Counted from the stretch's first letter, positions 51,154-60,665 are shown. The stretch: 64,000 nucleotides of DNA from Nocardia sp. CC227C (GCF_030767025.1 NZ_JASITE010000010.1:215786-279785), one strand, 5' to 3'. Notes: generated by a model not told the origin, from the letters alone. Numbers and translations are program-made.

Positions 51154-52209
51154 ATGACTGTTCAATCCAGCGACAGCGAAACCCCGGCAGCCGCCGACAC
51201 CGGCGCCACACCCGCCACCACCCGCGAGATCCACCTGGCGTCCCGCCCCGACGGCGTGCCCACCGCCGCGAACTTCACCTTCGTGCAGCGTGAACTCCCA
51301 CCCCTGGCCGAGGGGCAGCTCCTGGTGCGCAATACCTGGATGTCGGTCGATCCGTACATGCGGGGGCGGATGGACGACAAGCCCTCCTATATCGCACCGT
51401 TCGAAATCGGCGCGGCCCTGGAGGGTTCGGCCGTGGGTGAGGTGATCGCCTCCCGGGCGGAGGATTTCCCGGTCGGCACGGCCGTCACGCACTTCGCGGG
51501 CTGGCGGGAGCATGCGGTGCTGGACGCCGCCGCGGCCACCCCGATCGACCTGTCGATCGCCGCGCCGCACCACTATCTGGGTGCGCTCGGCACCACGGGG
51601 CTGACCGCGTACGCGGCCCTCACCGAGGTGGCTCCGGTTCGTCCCGGCGACACCGTGTTCATCTCCGCCGCCGCGGGCGCGGTGGGCAGCGTGGCCGGAC
51701 AGCTCGCCCGCGAACTGGGCGCGGGCCGGGTGATCGGCTCGGCGGGCGGGCCTGCGAAAACCCGGCTGCTGCTGGCGGAATTCGGATTCGACGCGGCGAT
51801 CGACTATCGGGCCGGAGATGTGGCCGGACAGCTCGCGGCGGCGGCTCCGGATGGCATCGACGTCTATCTCGACAGTGTGGGCGGCGAACACCTCCGGGTG
51901 GCGGTGGCGGCCATGCGGCCTCGTGGCCGGGTGGCGCTGGTCGGAGCCATCAGCGGCTACAACGGCGAGGCCGCGTCGTCCGGACCGGATCTGTATCTCG
52001 CCGCGACCAAGGAGGTCACCCTGCGCGGCATGCTGGTGAGCAGCTACTTCCCGATCTTCGGCGAATACATCGCCAAGGCCGCAGCCTGGCTCGCGGACGG
52101 CACCGTTCGCACCCGCGAAACGGTGTACGAGGGCTTGGATCAGGCTCCGGCCGCCTTCCTGGGTGTGCTGTCGGGGGCCAACACCGGCAAGATGCTCGTC
52201 CGGCTGTGA
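51154..52209 (+). CDS. NADP-dependent oxidoreductase, CurA/2-alkenal reductase type
   Basis: A 351-residue zinc-free medium-chain reductase. MSVDPYMRGRM, LGALGTTGLTAYAAL and the cofactor motif SAAAGAVGSVAGQLARELG identify the leukotriene B4 dehydrogenase/CurA group, which reduces alpha,beta-unsaturated carbonyls with NADPH. Zinc-ligand cysteines are absent, as expected. A 20-residue polar Ala/Thr-rich N-terminus precedes the core. Likely detoxifies reactive enones. Confidence 0.88.
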   Translation: MTVQSSDSETPAAADTGATPATTREIHLASRPDGVPTAANFTFVQRELPPLAEGQLLVRNTWMSVDPYMRGRMDDKPSYIAPFEIGAALEGSAVGEVIASRAEDFPVGTAVTHFAGWREHAVLDAAAATPIDLSIAAPHHYLGALGTTGLTAYAALTEVAPVRPGDTVFISAAAGAVGSVAGQLARELGAGRVIGSAGGPAKTRLLLAEFGFDAAIDYRAGDVAGQLAAAAPDGIDVYLDSVGGEHLRVAVAAMRPRGRVALVGAISGYNGEAASSGPDLYLAATKEVTLRGMLVSSYFPIFGEYIAKAAAWLADGTVRTRETVYEGLDQAPAAFLGVLSGANTGKMLVRL

Positions 52210-52295
52210 ATGAACCGCGAGCCCGGATTCGCGGCGTTCCGGTGGATTCCGGCGGCGGACGCGCGTCACGGCCGGGCGGACCGAACGGCTCGGCC

Positions 52296-52754
52296 CTATC
52301 CGATATCGAGATCGGTGGGGCCGAGCACTTTTCGGAGTGCGGAGGTGAGCGCCGCGAGTTCGTGCGACTCCAGGCGCTGTCCCAGTCGGCGTTCGATGCC
52401 GCCGAGGTAGTGCGGTGCGGCGGCACGGAAGCGTTCGCGGCCCCGGTCGGTGATGGAGACGAAGGCGGATCGGCCGTCGTCCGGGTTGGTGTCCCGTCGG
52501 ACCAGCCCGTGCGTTTCCAATTCGGTGACCAACCGGCTCACGCGGGTGCGGCTGAGCACCACCCGCTCGCCCAGATCACTCATGCGCAGGCGGTCGACGC
52601 CGTCCAGCTCGAGTAGGACGTCGTACCAGTTCAGCGGCAGCCCAACGGTTCTGCGCAGTTCCGCGTCGAGTTCTGGGACGAGGGTGGCGTGCACCCGCAG
52701 CAGCGCCGACCAGGCGGCCGCGGCCGGGCGGGGGGTGGGCGGTGAGTGGGGCAC
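52296..52754 (-). CDS. MarR family regulator
   Basis: A 152-residue MarR winged-helix protein: LNWYDVLLELDGVDRLRMSDLGERVVLSRTRVSRLV and a DNPDDGRSAF-like wing (TNPDDGRSAFVSIT). The start at GTG 52754 gives normal family length; no ribosome site precedes it, so a leaderless message is possible. It is divergent from the rhodanese gene, with a 9-4-9 inverted repeat between them. Confidence 0.87.
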   Translation of the reverse strand: MPHSPPTPRPAAAAWSALLRVHATLVPELDAELRRTVGLPLNWYDVLLELDGVDRLRMSDLGERVVLSRTRVSRLVTELETHGLVRRDTNPDDGRSAFVSITDRGRERFRAAAPHYLGGIERRLGQRLESHELAALTSALRKVLGPTDLDIG

Positions 52755-52804
52755 CGGCCCAGCGTACCGGGTTGCGTGCGTGCGCACACAAATAGTAGCG
52801 TGCA

Positions 52805-52826
52805 CACGCACATAAAAATGTGCGTG
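52805..52826. promoter_or_regulatory. 9-4-9 inverted repeat, probable MarR operator
   Basis: CACGCACAT and ATGTGCGTG are perfect arms around AAAA, 20 bases before the rhodanese start. More GTGCGCAC-like sequence lies at 52773-52790. Confidence 0.65.
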
Positions 52827-52846
52827 AGAAGAATCGAGGTTGCCCC

Positions 52847-53176
52847 ATGACCGCACTCATCACCCGCGAGGAACTCGAGAAGGAGATCGCCGCGGGCACC
52901 GTCACGGTGATCGACGCGCTGGGCGGCGAGTACTACGCCAAGGCGCACCTGCCGGGCGCCATCGCGCTCGTCGAGGCCGAGGTGGACACCGAAGCCGCGC
53001 GCCTGCTGCCGGATCGCGACGCCGCCATAGTGACCTACTGCTCCAATCCGGCCTGCCAGAACAGCCAGGCCGTCGCCGGCAAGCTGGAGGCGCTGGGCTA
53101 CACCAATGTCCGCAAGTACCGCGAGGGCATCCAGGACTGGACGGAGGCGGGCCTGACCGTCGAATCCGGGCGCTGA
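52847..53176 (+). CDS. rhodanese-like sulfurtransferase
   Basis: A 109-residue single rhodanese domain. The active-site loop is YCSNPACQNS (Cys about 65), and YYAKAHLPGAIALVEAEVD is the typical substrate-side helix. It can carry persulfide sulfur. The gene is controlled, by position, by the divergent MarR regulator, a pairing often seen with sulfide or redox sensing. ATG at 52847. A convergent terminator follows. Confidence 0.88.
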   Translation: MTALITREELEKEIAAGTVTVIDALGGEYYAKAHLPGAIALVEAEVDTEAARLLPDRDAAIVTYCSNPACQNSQAVAGKLEALGYTNVRKYREGIQDWTEAGLTVESGR

Positions 53177-53184
53177 CGCGGACG

Positions 53185-53220
53185 CGGCCGGTGCGTCACC
53201 GTCAGGCGACGCACCGGCCG
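53185..53220. terminator. bidirectional terminator between rhodanese and ABC permease genes
   Basis: A 13-bp perfect stem (53185-53197 with 53208-53220) and a 10-base loop lie in the convergent gap. Confidence 0.6.
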
Positions 53221-53252
53221 TCGGATAACCGCTGGGGCGCAGCGGTATCCGG

Positions 53253-54074
53253 TCAGCGGCTGAGCCGCTGGAACCGCCGCACCGCGAGCGGCAGGAAGAT
53301 CGCGGTGAGCGCCAGCGGCCAGACCACCGCCATGAGCGCGGCGTGCTGCTCCACCCAGGAATCCCCGCCGCCCACCGGGGTGCCGAACAGCTCGCGGGTC
53401 GCCGCCGCCGTCGAGGAGATGGGATTCCACGCCGCGATCGTGCCGAGCCAGGACGGCATCAACTGCGGTGCGACGAAAATGCTCGAGATCATGGTGAGCG
53501 GGAAGACGACCGCGAACAATCCGCCCGCCGCCTCCGGATTCGGCACCATCAGCCCCAGCCACACGCCCACCCAGATGAGCGCGAAGCGCAGCCACAGCAG
53601 CAGCACGAATGCCGCCGCCACACTCAGGAGTCCGCCGGTGGGCCGCCAGCCGATGGCGAAGGCGGTCAGCATGAGGATGCCCAGTTCCACGCAGGCGACG
53701 AGCAGATCGGTGACACCGCGGCCGGAGACCACCGCCGAGGCGGACATGGGCATGGACCGGAACCGGTCGATCACCCCCTTGGTGGCGTCGTACACCACGA
53801 CCGTCGCGGTATTCACGAAGCTGAAGGCCATGGTCATGGTGAACATGCCCGGCATGAGGAAGCTGCGGTAGTCACCACCGCCCGGCACCACCATGGCGCT
53901 GCCGAACACATAGCCGTACAACAGCACCGAGACGATCGGAAACCCCAACTGCCAAGCGATATTCACCGGCTGGCGCTGATAGTGGGTCAGCCCGCGCCGC
54001 ACGATGTTCCAGCAGTCGGCCACCGCCCAGTAGGCGCGGGAACGGTTCGCGGGGGTCAGATCGACGGCGCTCAT
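53253..54074 (-). CDS. ABC-2 type permease (DrrB-like)
   Basis: A 273-residue permease with six membrane helices and the ABC-2 signature region (GLMVPNPEAAGGLFAVVFPLTMIS, then PSWLGTIAAWNPISSTAAATRELF). It forms a drug- or lipid-type exporter with the ATPase gene just upstream; its ATG overlaps that gene's TGA (ATGA). The divergent TetR with a double operator suggests induction by its substrate, perhaps an amphiphilic antibiotic. Confidence 0.9.
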   Translation of the reverse strand: MSAVDLTPANRSRAYWAVADCWNIVRRGLTHYQRQPVNIAWQLGFPIVSVLLYGYVFGSAMVVPGGGDYRSFLMPGMFTMTMAFSFVNTATVVVYDATKGVIDRFRSMPMSASAVVSGRGVTDLLVACVELGILMLTAFAIGWRPTGGLLSVAAAFVLLLWLRFALIWVGVWLGLMVPNPEAAGGLFAVVFPLTMISSIFVAPQLMPSWLGTIAAWNPISSTAAATRELFGTPVGGGDSWVEQHAALMAVVWPLALTAIFLPLAVRRFQRLSR

Positions 54075-55033
54075 CAGGCGGCCTCCTCGGTAGCGGTGCG
54101 GTGACCGGTGAGATGCAGGAAGACATCGTCGAGGCTGGGACGGCGCAGGCCGATGTCCTCGACGGCGATGCCCTCGTCCTGCAGGGTGCGCGCCACCTCG
54201 GTGAGCGCCATGACCCGGTCGGCCACCGGCGCGTGCACGCGCCGCTCGACCTCCACGATCTCCGGTTCGGTATCGCTCACGCGGGCAACGATCTTCGCCA
54301 CGACGGGCAGATCGGCGACCTCCAGGGCCACCACCTCGATGAGGTCGCCGCCCACGATGTTCTTCAATCCGTCGGGGGTGTCGTCGGCGATGGCGCGTCC
54401 CTGATCGATGACGGTGATGTGGGAGGCGAGGCGATCCGCCTCCTCCAGATACTGCGTGGTGAGCAGGACCGTGGTGCCGTCGGCGACCAGGGCGCGCACC
54501 GATTCCCACACCTCGTTGCGGCTGCGCGGGTCCAGGCCGGTGGTCGGCTCGTCGAGGAAGAGCACCTCCGGCGCGAGAATCATGGATGCCGCCAGGTCCA
54601 GGCGGCGGCGCATGCCGCCGCTGTACTTGCCGACGCCGCGGTCGGCGGCGTCGGTGAGGTCGAAGCGCTCCAGCAGTTCCCGCGCCCGCAATCGCGCCCG
54701 CCGACCGCCCAGATGGAACAGCCGCCCGAACATCTCGAGGTTCTGCTGCCCGGTGAGCACCTCGTCCACGGCGGCGTACTGGCCGGTGAGCCCGATGCGC
54801 GCCCGCACCTCCCCGGGCTGGCGGGCCACATCGAATCCGGCCACCCGCGCCTGCCCGCCGTCCAGCCGCAGCAGGGTGGACAGAATGCGCACGGCCGTGG
54901 TCTTGCCCGCGCCGTTCGGTCCGAGCAGGCCGTGCACCGTGCCCGCGCGAACCGTCAGATCGAATCCGTCGAGTGCGTTCTTCTCCCCATATCTCTTGGT
55001 CAGCCCCTCGGCCAGTACCGCATAGTCGGCCAC
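54074..55033 (-). CDS. ABC exporter ATPase (DrrA-like)
   Basis: A 319-residue ATPase of the daunorubicin-resistance type: Walker A GPNGAGKTTAVR, Q-loop TGQYAAVDE, signature YSGGMRRRLDLA, Walker B VLFLDEPTTGLDPRSR and a DrrA-type C-terminal domain ending in LDDVFLHLTGHR. GGAGGACGAC precedes the GTG start at 55033. Forms a two-gene operon with the permease. Confidence 0.92.
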   Translation of the reverse strand: MADYAVLAEGLTKRYGEKNALDGFDLTVRAGTVHGLLGPNGAGKTTAVRILSTLLRLDGGQARVAGFDVARQPGEVRARIGLTGQYAAVDEVLTGQQNLEMFGRLFHLGGRRARLRARELLERFDLTDAADRGVGKYSGGMRRRLDLAASMILAPEVLFLDEPTTGLDPRSRNEVWESVRALVADGTTVLLTTQYLEEADRLASHITVIDQGRAIADDTPDGLKNIVGGDLIEVVALEVADLPVVAKIVARVSDTEPEIVEVERRVHAPVADRVMALTEVARTLQDEGIAVEDIGLRRPSLDDVFLHLTGHRTATEEAA

Positions 55034-55065
55034 CGTCGTCCTCCGCTATCGCTCGCGATTAAACC

Positions 55066-55101
55066 GGGTACATCGTACCCCATTTCGAGTACAACGTACC
55101 C
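55066..55101. promoter_or_regulatory. two tandem TetR operators before the DrrAB-type genes
   Basis: GGGTAC-ATC-GTACCC (55066-55080, perfect) and GAGTAC-AAC-GTACCC (55087-55101, one mismatch) have centres 21 bases apart, two helical turns, between the divergent TetR and exporter genes. Confidence 0.75.
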
Positions 55102-55132
55102 AGTTTTTTCTCCGGCCGCTACGCTCGAGACT

Positions 55133-55879
55133 ATGAGCAGCACCGAGACCAGTGGCAGCGGTGATCTCGCACGGACTCTCGAGCTCCTGTGGAACACCGG
55201 CCCACGCCCCAGCCGCGGCCCCAAGCCAGGACTGTCCCTGGACCGCATCGTCGAGGCCGCCATCCACGTCGCCGACACCGAGGGCCTGGACGCCGTCACC
55301 ATGCGCCGGGTGGCCACCGAACTGGGCACCGGCACCATGACGCTCTACCGCTATCTGCCCGGCAAGGCCGAGCTGCTCGATCTCATGCTCGACCGCGTAC
55401 AGGACCCCGAACTGGACGGACTGCCCGAACCGGAGGCGGGCTGGCGCGCGGCGCTGGAAGCCGTGGCCTACTCGACACTCGCCACGTACCAACGACATCC
55501 GTGGCTGATCCAGGTCAACCAGAGCCGACCGGTCATGGGCCCGAGCGCCGTGGAGGGCATGGAGCGCATCCTCGCCCGCATCAAACCCATGGGACTGTCC
55601 GACCGCGAACTCATCTCCACGGTGCTGCTGATCGACAACTACGTGGTCGGAGCCGCCCGCACCCAGCTGTACGCGCTGGAGGCCGAACGCCGCACCGGCA
55701 TGACCGACCTCGAATTCTGGCAGGCACAGGGGCCGGCGCTGAACCAGGCCATGGCGACCGGGCGCTATCCGATCCTGGCGGGAATGGGTGAGAACACCTT
55801 CGACCCGAACTACGACCACTTCGACTGGGGGTTGCAGCGGGTGCTCGACGGACTGGAGCGAGCGGTCGTGAGCGACTGA
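55133..55879 (+). CDS. TetR family regulator of the adjacent exporter
   Basis: A 248-residue TetR_C-type regulator; helix-turn-helix at about 52-80 (AVTMRRVATELGTGTMTLYRYL). Its opening DLARTLELLW matches the sister regulator at 43968-44735, so they are paralogues. Divergent from the DrrAB-like operon over two operators; most likely a drug-responsive repressor of that exporter. A TTTTTT run lies in its promoter. Confidence 0.9.
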   Translation: MSSTETSGSGDLARTLELLWNTGPRPSRGPKPGLSLDRIVEAAIHVADTEGLDAVTMRRVATELGTGTMTLYRYLPGKAELLDLMLDRVQDPELDGLPEPEAGWRAALEAVAYSTLATYQRHPWLIQVNQSRPVMGPSAVEGMERILARIKPMGLSDRELISTVLLIDNYVVGAARTQLYALEAERRTGMTDLEFWQAQGPALNQAMATGRYPILAGMGENTFDPNYDHFDWGLQRVLDGLERAVVSD

Positions 55880-55916
55880 CAGGGCAGGCCGCGGCACGGT
55901 CCGTGCGACGCCCGCG

Positions 55917-56891
55917 TCAGTCGCGCCACACCTGTCGCGCCACCCGGGCGAAGTTGCCCCGGAATACCGCCGCGATCTCGGACTCCGCGAAGCCGCGGTC
56001 CGCCAACTCCTCGTGCAGCCCGCGAACCTCACTGTGCCCCAACAGATCCTCCGGCGGCGTCCACTGCAACGGGCCCCAGCGCGTGTAGTCCTCGGAGAAG
56101 CTCTCCGGATTCGCGGCGATCTCGGCATTGAACTGGGCACCGTCGAAGGAGAAGTCGGAGCCGACGCCGATGTGCTCGACGCCGACCAACTCCGCACCGT
56201 AGACGACGTGGTCGGCCATGGCCGCCACCCGCGCGGCGCGGTCCTCGGCCTTGTTACGCCCCAGGAAGATTCCGACCCCGTTGATGCCGATGACACCGCC
56301 GGTCTCCGCGCACGCGCGCGCCTGATCGTCGGTGATGTTGCGCGGATGCGCCCACAGCGCCGCGAAGTTCGAGTGGCTGTAGATCATCGGAACGCTCGTG
56401 GTCGCGGCGATGTCCAGCCCCGTGCGTGCCGAACAGTGTGAGCCGTCGGCGAATACGCCCACCTCGTTGAGCGTGCGCACCAGATCGCGCCCGTATGCCG
56501 TGAGCCCGGTGTCCTCGGTATCGAGGCACCCGCAGCCCGCCGCATTGGCGTGGTTGTAGGTCGGCAGCAGGGAACGGACCCCCAGGTCGTGGAAGACCGC
56601 GACATTGTCGAGATCGCCGCCGAGCGGCCCGGAATCCTCCAGATCGAAGGCCAGCGCGATCACCCCGTCCGCCTGGGTGTCGGCGAACGACTCCACCAGC
56701 CGGAACCACGGCTCGGCCGCGGCATCGCGGCGGAACTGCCGCACCAGCGCCAGCGCGTCGGCCGTGGCATGCGGCGCATAGCCGACATTGACCGACAGGT
56801 AACTGCCGACCGGGTACCGCCTCAGCGCGAGGATGTCGGCGCTGGGCAGCAGCGGCAGGCAGCAGTGCTGTTCCCACAGTGCGGGTCGCAT
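55917..56891 (-). CDS. peptidase M19 (membrane dipeptidase) family protein with an altered metal motif
   Basis: A 324-residue M19 protein. The family metal residues are mostly present: Glu in FDLEDSGP, His in DGSHCS, His in YSHSNFAALWAHPRN and Asp in VGSDFSFDG. The N-terminal HxD motif, however, reads QHCCLP: the His stays but the Asp is Cys. The family cleaves dipeptides or related amides; the change may alter metal use or substrate. The ATG at 56891 follows GAGGAGG. Converges with the TetR gene. Confidence 0.82.
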   Translation of the reverse strand: MRPALWEQHCCLPLLPSADILALRRYPVGSYLSVNVGYAPHATADALALVRQFRRDAAAEPWFRLVESFADTQADGVIALAFDLEDSGPLGGDLDNVAVFHDLGVRSLLPTYNHANAAGCGCLDTEDTGLTAYGRDLVRTLNEVGVFADGSHCSARTGLDIAATTSVPMIYSHSNFAALWAHPRNITDDQARACAETGGVIGINGVGIFLGRNKAEDRAARVAAMADHVVYGAELVGVEHIGVGSDFSFDGAQFNAEIAANPESFSEDYTRWGPLQWTPPEDLLGHSEVRGLHEELADRGFAESEIAAVFRGNFARVARQVWRD

Positions 56892-56983
56892 CCACACCTC
56901 CTCAGCGGTATCGGCATCCGTCCGGCAATCGTACTGAGCAGGGTTCCCGGTCACACCGACGCGCCCTCGGCAACAATGGGGCC

Positions 56984-59035
56984 ATGAGCGGTGTTGACGA
57001 GAGCGTGACGGATCCTTACCTGTGGCTCGAAGAGGTCACCAGCGATCGCGCATTGGACTGGGCGCGGGAACACAACGACGTGGTGGTCGAGAAATTCGCC
57101 TCGTCGGACCGCTTCACCGACCTGGAGTCGCGCATCCTCGCCATGCTCGACACCGACACCCGCATCGCCTATCCAGGACGGCGCGGGCGCTGGCTGTACA
57201 ACTTCTGGCGCGATGCCGAACACCCCAAGGGCCTGTGGCGGCGCACCACCTTCGCCGAATACGCCACCGAGGAACCCGACTGGGAGGTGCTGATCGATCT
57301 CGACGCCCTGGCCGCAGCCGAGGACGAGAACTGGGTGTGGGGCGGCGCGGCCGTGCTGCGCCCGGAGCAGCAGCGGGCGCTGATCAGCCTGTCGCGCGGC
57401 GGCGCGGACGCCAAGGTGGTCCGCGAATTCGCGATCGAGACAAAAGATTTCATCGCGCCCGAGGACGGCGGCTTCTACCTGCCGGAGGCCAAGTCCGAGA
57501 TCCGCTGGATCGATATCGACACCGTGTACGTGGGCACCGACTTCGGACCCGGCTCGCTCACCGACTCCGGCTATCCGCGCATCGCCAAGCGCTGGCGACG
57601 GGGCACGCCGCTGGCGGCGGCGGACACCGTCTTCGAGGGCGAGCCCGGCGATGTGGCGGTATCCGCCGGATACGACCGGACCCCGGGCTACGAACGGCAT
57701 TTCGTCGGCCGAGCCACCGACTTCTTCAATGAGGAGGTGTACCTGCTCACCGGCGGCGATACGCTGCGGCGGCTCGAGCTGCCCACCGACGCCTCGGAAT
57801 CCTGGTACCGGGACTGGCTGCTGGTCCGGCTCAAGTCGCCGTGGGAGGTCGGCGGCCGCGAATATCCGGCGGGTGCGCTGCTTGCCACCGATTTCGAGGA
57901 ATTCCTCGGCGGTGCACGAGATTTCGAGGTGATCTTCGAACCCGACGCGCACACCGCCCTGCACGGCTACGGCTGGACCGAGAACCATCTGCTGCTCATC
58001 ACGCTCGAGGACGTGCAGACCAGGCTCTACGTCGTCACGCCCGGCGCGGACGGCTGGGTGCGCGAACCGCTCGCCGACGCCCCGCGCATGGCCACCACCA
58101 GCGTCATGAATCTGGACCCGCTCGAGGGCGGTGACGAATTCATGCTCACCACGAGCGGCTTCACCACGCCCACCACCCTGCTCTCCGGCTCCGTGGGCGG
58201 TCCGACCGCACTGCTCAAGAAGGAGCCCGAGTTCTTCGACGCCGCGGGTGTGGAGACCGAGCAGTACTTCGCGCGCTCCGACGACGGCACCATGATCCCG
58301 TATTTCGTCATCCGCCACCGGGATCGGGTCGGGCGGCCCGGCCCGACCATCATGTCCGGGTACGGCGGATTCGAGGTCTCGCGCACGCCCGCCTACAGCG
58401 GAGCGTCCGGCATGGGCTGGCTGGAGCGCGGCGGCACCTGGGTGATGACCAATATCCGCGGCGGCGGCGAGTACGGACCGCAGTGGCACACGGCGGTGCA
58501 GAAGGCCAACCGGCACAAGGTGTACGAGGACTTCTCGTCGGTGGCCAAGGACCTGGTCGCCCGCGGCATCACCACCCACGACCGGTTGGGCGCGGTGGGC
58601 GGCAGCAACGGCGGCCTGCTCATGGGCGTCATGCTCACCCGGTACCCAGAACTGTTCGGGGCCATCGTCTGCCAGGTGCCGCTGCTGGATATGCGGCGCT
58701 ATCACCTGCTGCTGGCAGGCGCGTCCTGGATCGCGGAGTACGGCGACCCGGACAAGCCGGAGGAGTGGAAGTACATCAGCGAATACTCGCCGTACCAGAA
58801 CACCCGGGCGGACGCGGCCTACCCGCCGATCCTGCTCACCACGTCCACGCGCGACGACCGGGTGCATCCGGGGCATGCGCGAAAAATGGCGGCGCTCTTG
58901 GAATCCCAGGGTCACCCCGTGTGGTACCACGAGAATATCGAGGGCGGGCACGGCGGCGCGGCCGACAACAAGCAGTCGGCGTTCCAGGCCGCGCTCATCT
59001 TCGAATTCTTCACCCAGCGGCTCATGGGAAACTGA
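56984..59035 (+). CDS. prolyl oligopeptidase family serine peptidase
   Basis: A 683-residue S9A protein: N-terminal DPYLWLEEVTSDRALDW, a beta-propeller region (about 60-400) and the catalytic alpha/beta domain with GGSNGGLLMG (Ser about 541), DDRVHPGHA (Asp) and EGGHGG (His). No signal peptide, so cytosolic. It cleaves short proline-containing peptides. The start at 56984 is chosen because homologues begin here; the gene is divergent from the M19 gene with about 90 bases between. Confidence 0.92.
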   Translation: MSGVDESVTDPYLWLEEVTSDRALDWAREHNDVVVEKFASSDRFTDLESRILAMLDTDTRIAYPGRRGRWLYNFWRDAEHPKGLWRRTTFAEYATEEPDWEVLIDLDALAAAEDENWVWGGAAVLRPEQQRALISLSRGGADAKVVREFAIETKDFIAPEDGGFYLPEAKSEIRWIDIDTVYVGTDFGPGSLTDSGYPRIAKRWRRGTPLAAADTVFEGEPGDVAVSAGYDRTPGYERHFVGRATDFFNEEVYLLTGGDTLRRLELPTDASESWYRDWLLVRLKSPWEVGGREYPAGALLATDFEEFLGGARDFEVIFEPDAHTALHGYGWTENHLLLITLEDVQTRLYVVTPGADGWVREPLADAPRMATTSVMNLDPLEGGDEFMLTTSGFTTPTTLLSGSVGGPTALLKKEPEFFDAAGVETEQYFARSDDGTMIPYFVIRHRDRVGRPGPTIMSGYGGFEVSRTPAYSGASGMGWLERGGTWVMTNIRGGGEYGPQWHTAVQKANRHKVYEDFSSVAKDLVARGITTHDRLGAVGGSNGGLLMGVMLTRYPELFGAIVCQVPLLDMRRYHLLLAGASWIAEYGDPDKPEEWKYISEYSPYQNTRADAAYPPILLTTSTRDDRVHPGHARKMAALLESQGHPVWYHENIEGGHGGAADNKQSAFQAALIFEFFTQRLMGN

Positions 59036-59896
59036 TCAGCGGTCGCGCAACCATTTCTCGATGTAGTCGACGGTGCCGCGCGAATCCGGAATCCAGCCGT
59101 TGTGCCCCAACGATTCCGGATTGTGCCACCGGGTGATGTCGGCGCCGGGCAGCTTCTCCAGCAGGTGTGCGGCCGAACCTCGCGGGGTGAGGTCGTCACC
59201 GGTCATGGTGATGGACAGCACCGGCAGTTTCAGCCGCGCGATGCGTTCCTCGTAATCGATGTCCGCACCGGCGGGTTCGAATCTGCCGGTGCGGGCCAAT
59301 CGCGCCCAGTCGGAGATGAGCACCTTCGACTGGCGGCCGAAGCCGCCCGCGGTGATCCGGTCCCCCGGCCAGAAACCGGCGAGATTCGCGGTCAGCGAGA
59401 CCGCGGCGCTGCCGAGCAGCAGTCCGGTGGATGCCAGACCGCCGTAACCGCGGTGGTAGGGAGTGCCCGAGGCGATGAGAATCAACCCGCCCAGCCGGCC
59501 TCGGATCCGCGACGCGTACAGCACGCCCAACTGCCCACCGAGGCTGTGCCCCAGCAGAAATGGCGTCGAGTCCGGGAACCGCTCCCGCACCACCTCGAAC
59601 ATGGCCGGAAAATCCACGGATACGAGTTCCTGATATCCGTAGGCACTCGACGGACTCGGCTTCGGGCGGCTGTCGCCGTTGCCGCGCAATTCCAGAATGG
59701 CGGCATCGAATCCCCGGCTCGCCACATCCTTCGCGAAGAACTCGTAGTAGGCGGCCGGCACCCCGAGCCCCGGCACGATCACCACCACCGGGCGCGGGGT
59801 GTCCGGCGTGATCGCATGCCGGTGCGCACCGTGCGCGGGCACCAATCGGACCGGCACGGTGGTCCCGTCCGGCATCTGGATCGGCACAGTCTCCAT
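59036..59896 (-). CDS. alpha/beta fold hydrolase
   Basis: A 286-residue hydrolase with a VVIVPGLGVPAAYYEFFAKD oxyanion segment, elbow GHSLGGQLG (Ser near 116), TMTGDDLTPRG (Asp) and a late His in ESLGHNGW. Similar cytosolic esterases of actinobacteria are uncharacterised. It converges with the peptidase gene, the stops almost touching. No signal peptide. Confidence 0.85.
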   Translation of the reverse strand: METVPIQMPDGTTVPVRLVPAHGAHRHAITPDTPRPVVVIVPGLGVPAAYYEFFAKDVASRGFDAAILELRGNGDSRPKPSPSSAYGYQELVSVDFPAMFEVVRERFPDSTPFLLGHSLGGQLGVLYASRIRGRLGGLILIASGTPYHRGYGGLASTGLLLGSAAVSLTANLAGFWPGDRITAGGFGRQSKVLISDWARLARTGRFEPAGADIDYEERIARLKLPVLSITMTGDDLTPRGSAAHLLEKLPGADITRWHNPESLGHNGWIPDSRGTVDYIEKWLRDR

Positions 59897-60017
59897 ACGC
59901 GCACGCTACCGCTCCACCGCGGATTCGTGTCCACGACGCCGCGCGGCTCCACGCCCGCCGGGCAGCGCACATCCCGGATGCCGGGGTGGTCTTCACGGTG
60001 GCGGGCGTGGGTGAGTG

Positions 60018-60650
60018 TCAGGCGCTGACCGCGCCCATGATGATGCGGCGCAGCACGCGGATGACGTCGTCCAGCGGCTGGCGGGGGTCGGAGCCGCTCC
60101 AGGCGTCCACCACGTAGTTCACGGCGCCGATAATGGCCAGCACGCGCATTTCGTAATCGCCGGGCGGGATTTCGCCGTGCATGGCGGCATCCTCGGCGGC
60201 GCTGGCGAGTAGCGCTCCCCAGGCGCGGCGCAATTCCAGTCGGAACTTCTCGACCTTGGGGCCCGCGCCGACCACCTCGACCAGCGAGACCCGCGCCTTG
60301 CGGGGATCTCGGCCGATCGACTCGATGTAGGCGCGTACGGCGGCGTCGATGATCTCGATCGCGCTGGCGTCCGCATGCTCGGCGATGGTGGCCGCCACGG
60401 CTTCCCGCGATTCCCGGTCGATCTGTTCGTAGAGTTCGAGCAGCAGCGATTCGCGCCCCGTGAACTCCTCGTAGAACTGCCGAGAGGAGAGCCCGGCGTC
60501 CTTGCAGATGGCACCGACGGAGCTGTTGGCGTACCCGTCCCGCGCGAATACCGTCAGCCCGGACTCCAGAAAACGCGCACGTCGCTGCCGCTGCCGGTCT
60601 TCTACGGGCTGCCCGGCGTACATTCTTCCCGCGTTCGTTTCCTGAGACAT
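60018..60650 (-). CDS. TetR family regulator
   Basis: A 210-residue regulator with helix-turn-helix at about 37-60 (SSVGAICKDAGLSSRQFYEEF). Two starts are possible: ATG 60650, used here, and ATG 60623, which has GGGAAGA close upstream. Targets unknown. Its promoter lies beside a 15-bp hairpin and a GGTATTGTC motif that recurs in the spacer upstream. Confidence 0.85.
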   Translation of the reverse strand: MSQETNAGRMYAGQPVEDRQRQRRARFLESGLTVFARDGYANSSVGAICKDAGLSSRQFYEEFTGRESLLLELYEQIDRESREAVAATIAEHADASAIEIIDAAVRAYIESIGRDPRKARVSLVEVVGAGPKVEKFRLELRRAWGALLASAAEDAAMHGEIPPGDYEMRVLAIIGAVNYVVDAWSGSDPRQPLDDVIRVLRRIIMGAVSA

Positions 60651-60665
60651 TGCGCCAGACAATAC

